Assembly (NCBI GenBank): GCA_031262845.1
Contig: JAISGZ010000021.1
Span: 1 to 7,664, forward strand
Source: Propionibacteriaceae bacterium
GTDB lineage: Bacteria; Actinomycetota; Actinomycetes; Propionibacteriales; Propionibacteriaceae
Length of the DNA: 7,664 nt
Direction: 5' to 3'
Shown here one piece after another: positions 6,907 through 7,664 of the stretch (its first letter is position 1; the number at the start of each line of letters is the position of its first letter). Below the pieces are notes generated by a model. That model made no database searches. It was not told where the DNA came from and was given only the letters and a program-made list of their open reading frames with translations. The position numbers and the translations under genes were made by a program.

Positions 6907-7664
6907 TCAGTAATGCACTTTGACAACAGTTCCCACTGGCGCCCAGTTGTAAATCGCTCGGGCCTCTTCGACTCTCATGTTGATACAGCCATGTGACATC
7001 GGATGACCGAAGTTGTTGTGCCAGTAGGCGCCATGGAGCGCTTCGCCACCGTTGTAATACAAAATCCACGGCACACTAGGTTGAACGTAGGTTGTGCCGT
7101 TGGGATTGATGCCTCGCATGTCTTGCAGCGCTCGTTTGGCATAAACCGTGAAGGTGCCGGTTGAGGAACGGAAAACTAACCCCGAGCTAATCGAGACCGG
7201 ACCAAAAGCGACGCTTTGGCCGACGAAGGCGGTTAACGTTTGGTTACTGAGATTGACGTCGATCCACTTACCGCCCTCCACCGCAGTGGCGGCTTGGCCA
7301 GGTGACCACACAATCGAACCGCGTTGGAAATCCTGCTGGATGCTGCCACCGACAGCGTATTCGCGGCCGATGGGGAAGCCGAGCCAGCTGGATTGGGCGC
7401 CGAGGGCTTTGTAGTGGGCGCCGATGGCGCCGCCTAGGGTCCATGAGCCGGTGGTGGGTGACCAGAGGATTGAGCCGAATTGGAAGTCTTGGCGTTGGCC
7501 TGAGTAGGCGGGGTATTCGTCGCTGGTGGGGAAGCCCATCCAGCCGGCGCCGGTGCCGGGGTCGGTCCAGGTTTCGGCGTTGGCGCCGCCGACGGCGTGG
7601 GGGCCGGTGGTGGGGGACCACGAGATTCTGCCGCGGGGGAGGGGGGGGGGGTGGGCGGTGCCTG
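6907..7664 (-). CDS. L,D-transpeptidase (YkuD domain) with N-terminal LGFP repeats, 5' end outside the window
   Basis: A secreted or wall-attached enzyme of the YkuD family, which forms 3-3 peptidoglycan cross-links or attaches proteins to peptidoglycan. The minus-strand frame is open from the window edge (7662) to TGA at 6907-6909, so ATG 7539 is an internal Met within a repeat (GWMGFP), not the start. The N-terminal visible part is LGFP repeats of 52 residues (GxIxWSP...LGFP), a module of actinobacterial wall proteins thought to bind the envelope. The catalytic domain begins at KWIDVNLSNQTLTAF (about 7272) and contains STGTFTVYAK, MRGINPNG, VPWILYYNGGEALHG and the active-site block FGHPMSHGCINM, with nucleophile Cys at 6985-6987, its neighbouring His, and an upstream HG histidine (LHGAYWHNN). 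The domain ends 25 residues after the Cys, typical. Signal peptide and promoter must lie beyond the window. Codon use changes sharply between repeats and catalytic domain. Family call firm; in vivo substrate unknown. Confidence 0.93.
   Translation of the reverse strand, partial: GTAHPPPLPRGRISWSPTTGPHAVGGANAETWTDPGTGAGWMGFPTSDEYPAYSGQRQDFQFGSILWSPTTGSWTLGGAIGAHYKALGAQSSWLGFPIGREYAVGGSIQQDFQRGSIVWSPGQAATAVEGGKWIDVNLSNQTLTAFVGQSVAFGPVSISSGLVFRSSTGTFTVYAKRALQDMRGINPNGTTYVQPSVPWILYYNGGEALHGAYWHNNFGHPMSHGCINMRVEEARAIYNWAPVGTVVKVHY
7297..7635 (-). repeat. LGFP repeats, 52-residue (156-bp) period, within the L,D-transpeptidase
   Basis: The WSP tryptophan codons lie at 7618-7620, 7462-7464 and 7306-7308, exactly 156 bases apart, and the GFP motifs (GWMGFP at about 7534-7545, SWLGFP at about 7378-7389) keep the same period. 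Two full periods and part of a third are visible; the last ends at WSPGQAATAVEGG, where the catalytic domain begins. The array probably continues beyond the window. LGFP repeats are known from actinobacterial cell-wall proteins and are inferred to help anchor the protein to the envelope. Confidence 0.85.
7641..7651. repeat. Run of 11 G inside the LGFP coding region
   Basis: Eleven consecutive G on the plus strand (C on the coding strand), preceded by GGGGGA at 7635-7640, encode Pro-Pro-Pro-Leu-Pro where the next LGFP unit would be expected to read something like DFQxG. It could be a slippage-prone tract or a sequencing/assembly error near a contig end. Confidence 0.6.

Noticed and set aside
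7148..7414. 88-residue plus-strand open frame within the transpeptidase region
   Set aside because: It is the complement of a well-supported YkuD/LGFP gene and shows no independent features.
6907..7539. Transpeptidase starting at ATG 7539
   Set aside because: The reading frame continues upstream with a clear LGFP unit (RISWSPTTG), and this Met is the variable position of the LGFP motif, so the true start lies beyond the window.

Overview
The window looks like chromosomal DNA of a high-GC actinomycete (Actinomycetota). The evidence is dense, mostly G/C-ended coding, GTG starts behind good ribosome binding sites, a GlfT2-type galactofuranosyltransferase close in motif content to the mycobacterial enzyme, and LGFP repeats attached to an L,D-transpeptidase. 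I cannot place it below phylum with confidence. No mobile element, CRISPR array, tRNA or rRNA was seen.

Layout. (1) 1-1602 (+): an AsnB-type glutamine amidotransferase whose 5' end lies outside the window. (2) 1599-2798 (+): a dGTPase-like HD-domain triphosphohydrolase, joined to asnB by an ATGA stop/start overlap. (3) 2799-3135: a 337-base gap with a stem-loop that probably ends the first operon, plus the leader of the next. (4) 3136-6814 (+): a tight three-gene unit, glfT2 - ABC-2 permease (Wzm type) - ABC ATPase (Wzt type), with intergenic gaps of 2 and 5 bases. (5) 6815-6906: a short convergent gap with a perfect 13-bp hairpin. (6) 6907-7664 (-): an L,D-transpeptidase whose N-terminal side consists of 52-residue LGFP repeats and runs off the window edge.

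How the genes may work together. The central unit reads as a galactofuran module: GlfT2 would polymerise galactofuranose on a lipid carrier at the inner face of the membrane, and Wzm/Wzt would export the lipid-linked glycan. The transpeptidase acts outside the membrane on peptidoglycan, where such a glycan would be anchored. AsnB homologues in several Gram-positives amidate meso-diaminopimelate in peptidoglycan, so the first gene may also belong to wall metabolism, although asparagine synthesis is equally possible. The dGTPase has no obvious wall link. UDP-galactopyranose mutase (glf) and an initiating galactofuranosyltransferase are not in the window and should exist elsewhere.

Nothing here is a clearly new system. 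The most notable signals are the direct glfT2-wzm-wzt linkage, the abrupt codon-usage change between the LGFP repeats and the catalytic domain of the transpeptidase, and an 11-G run inside the repeat region.
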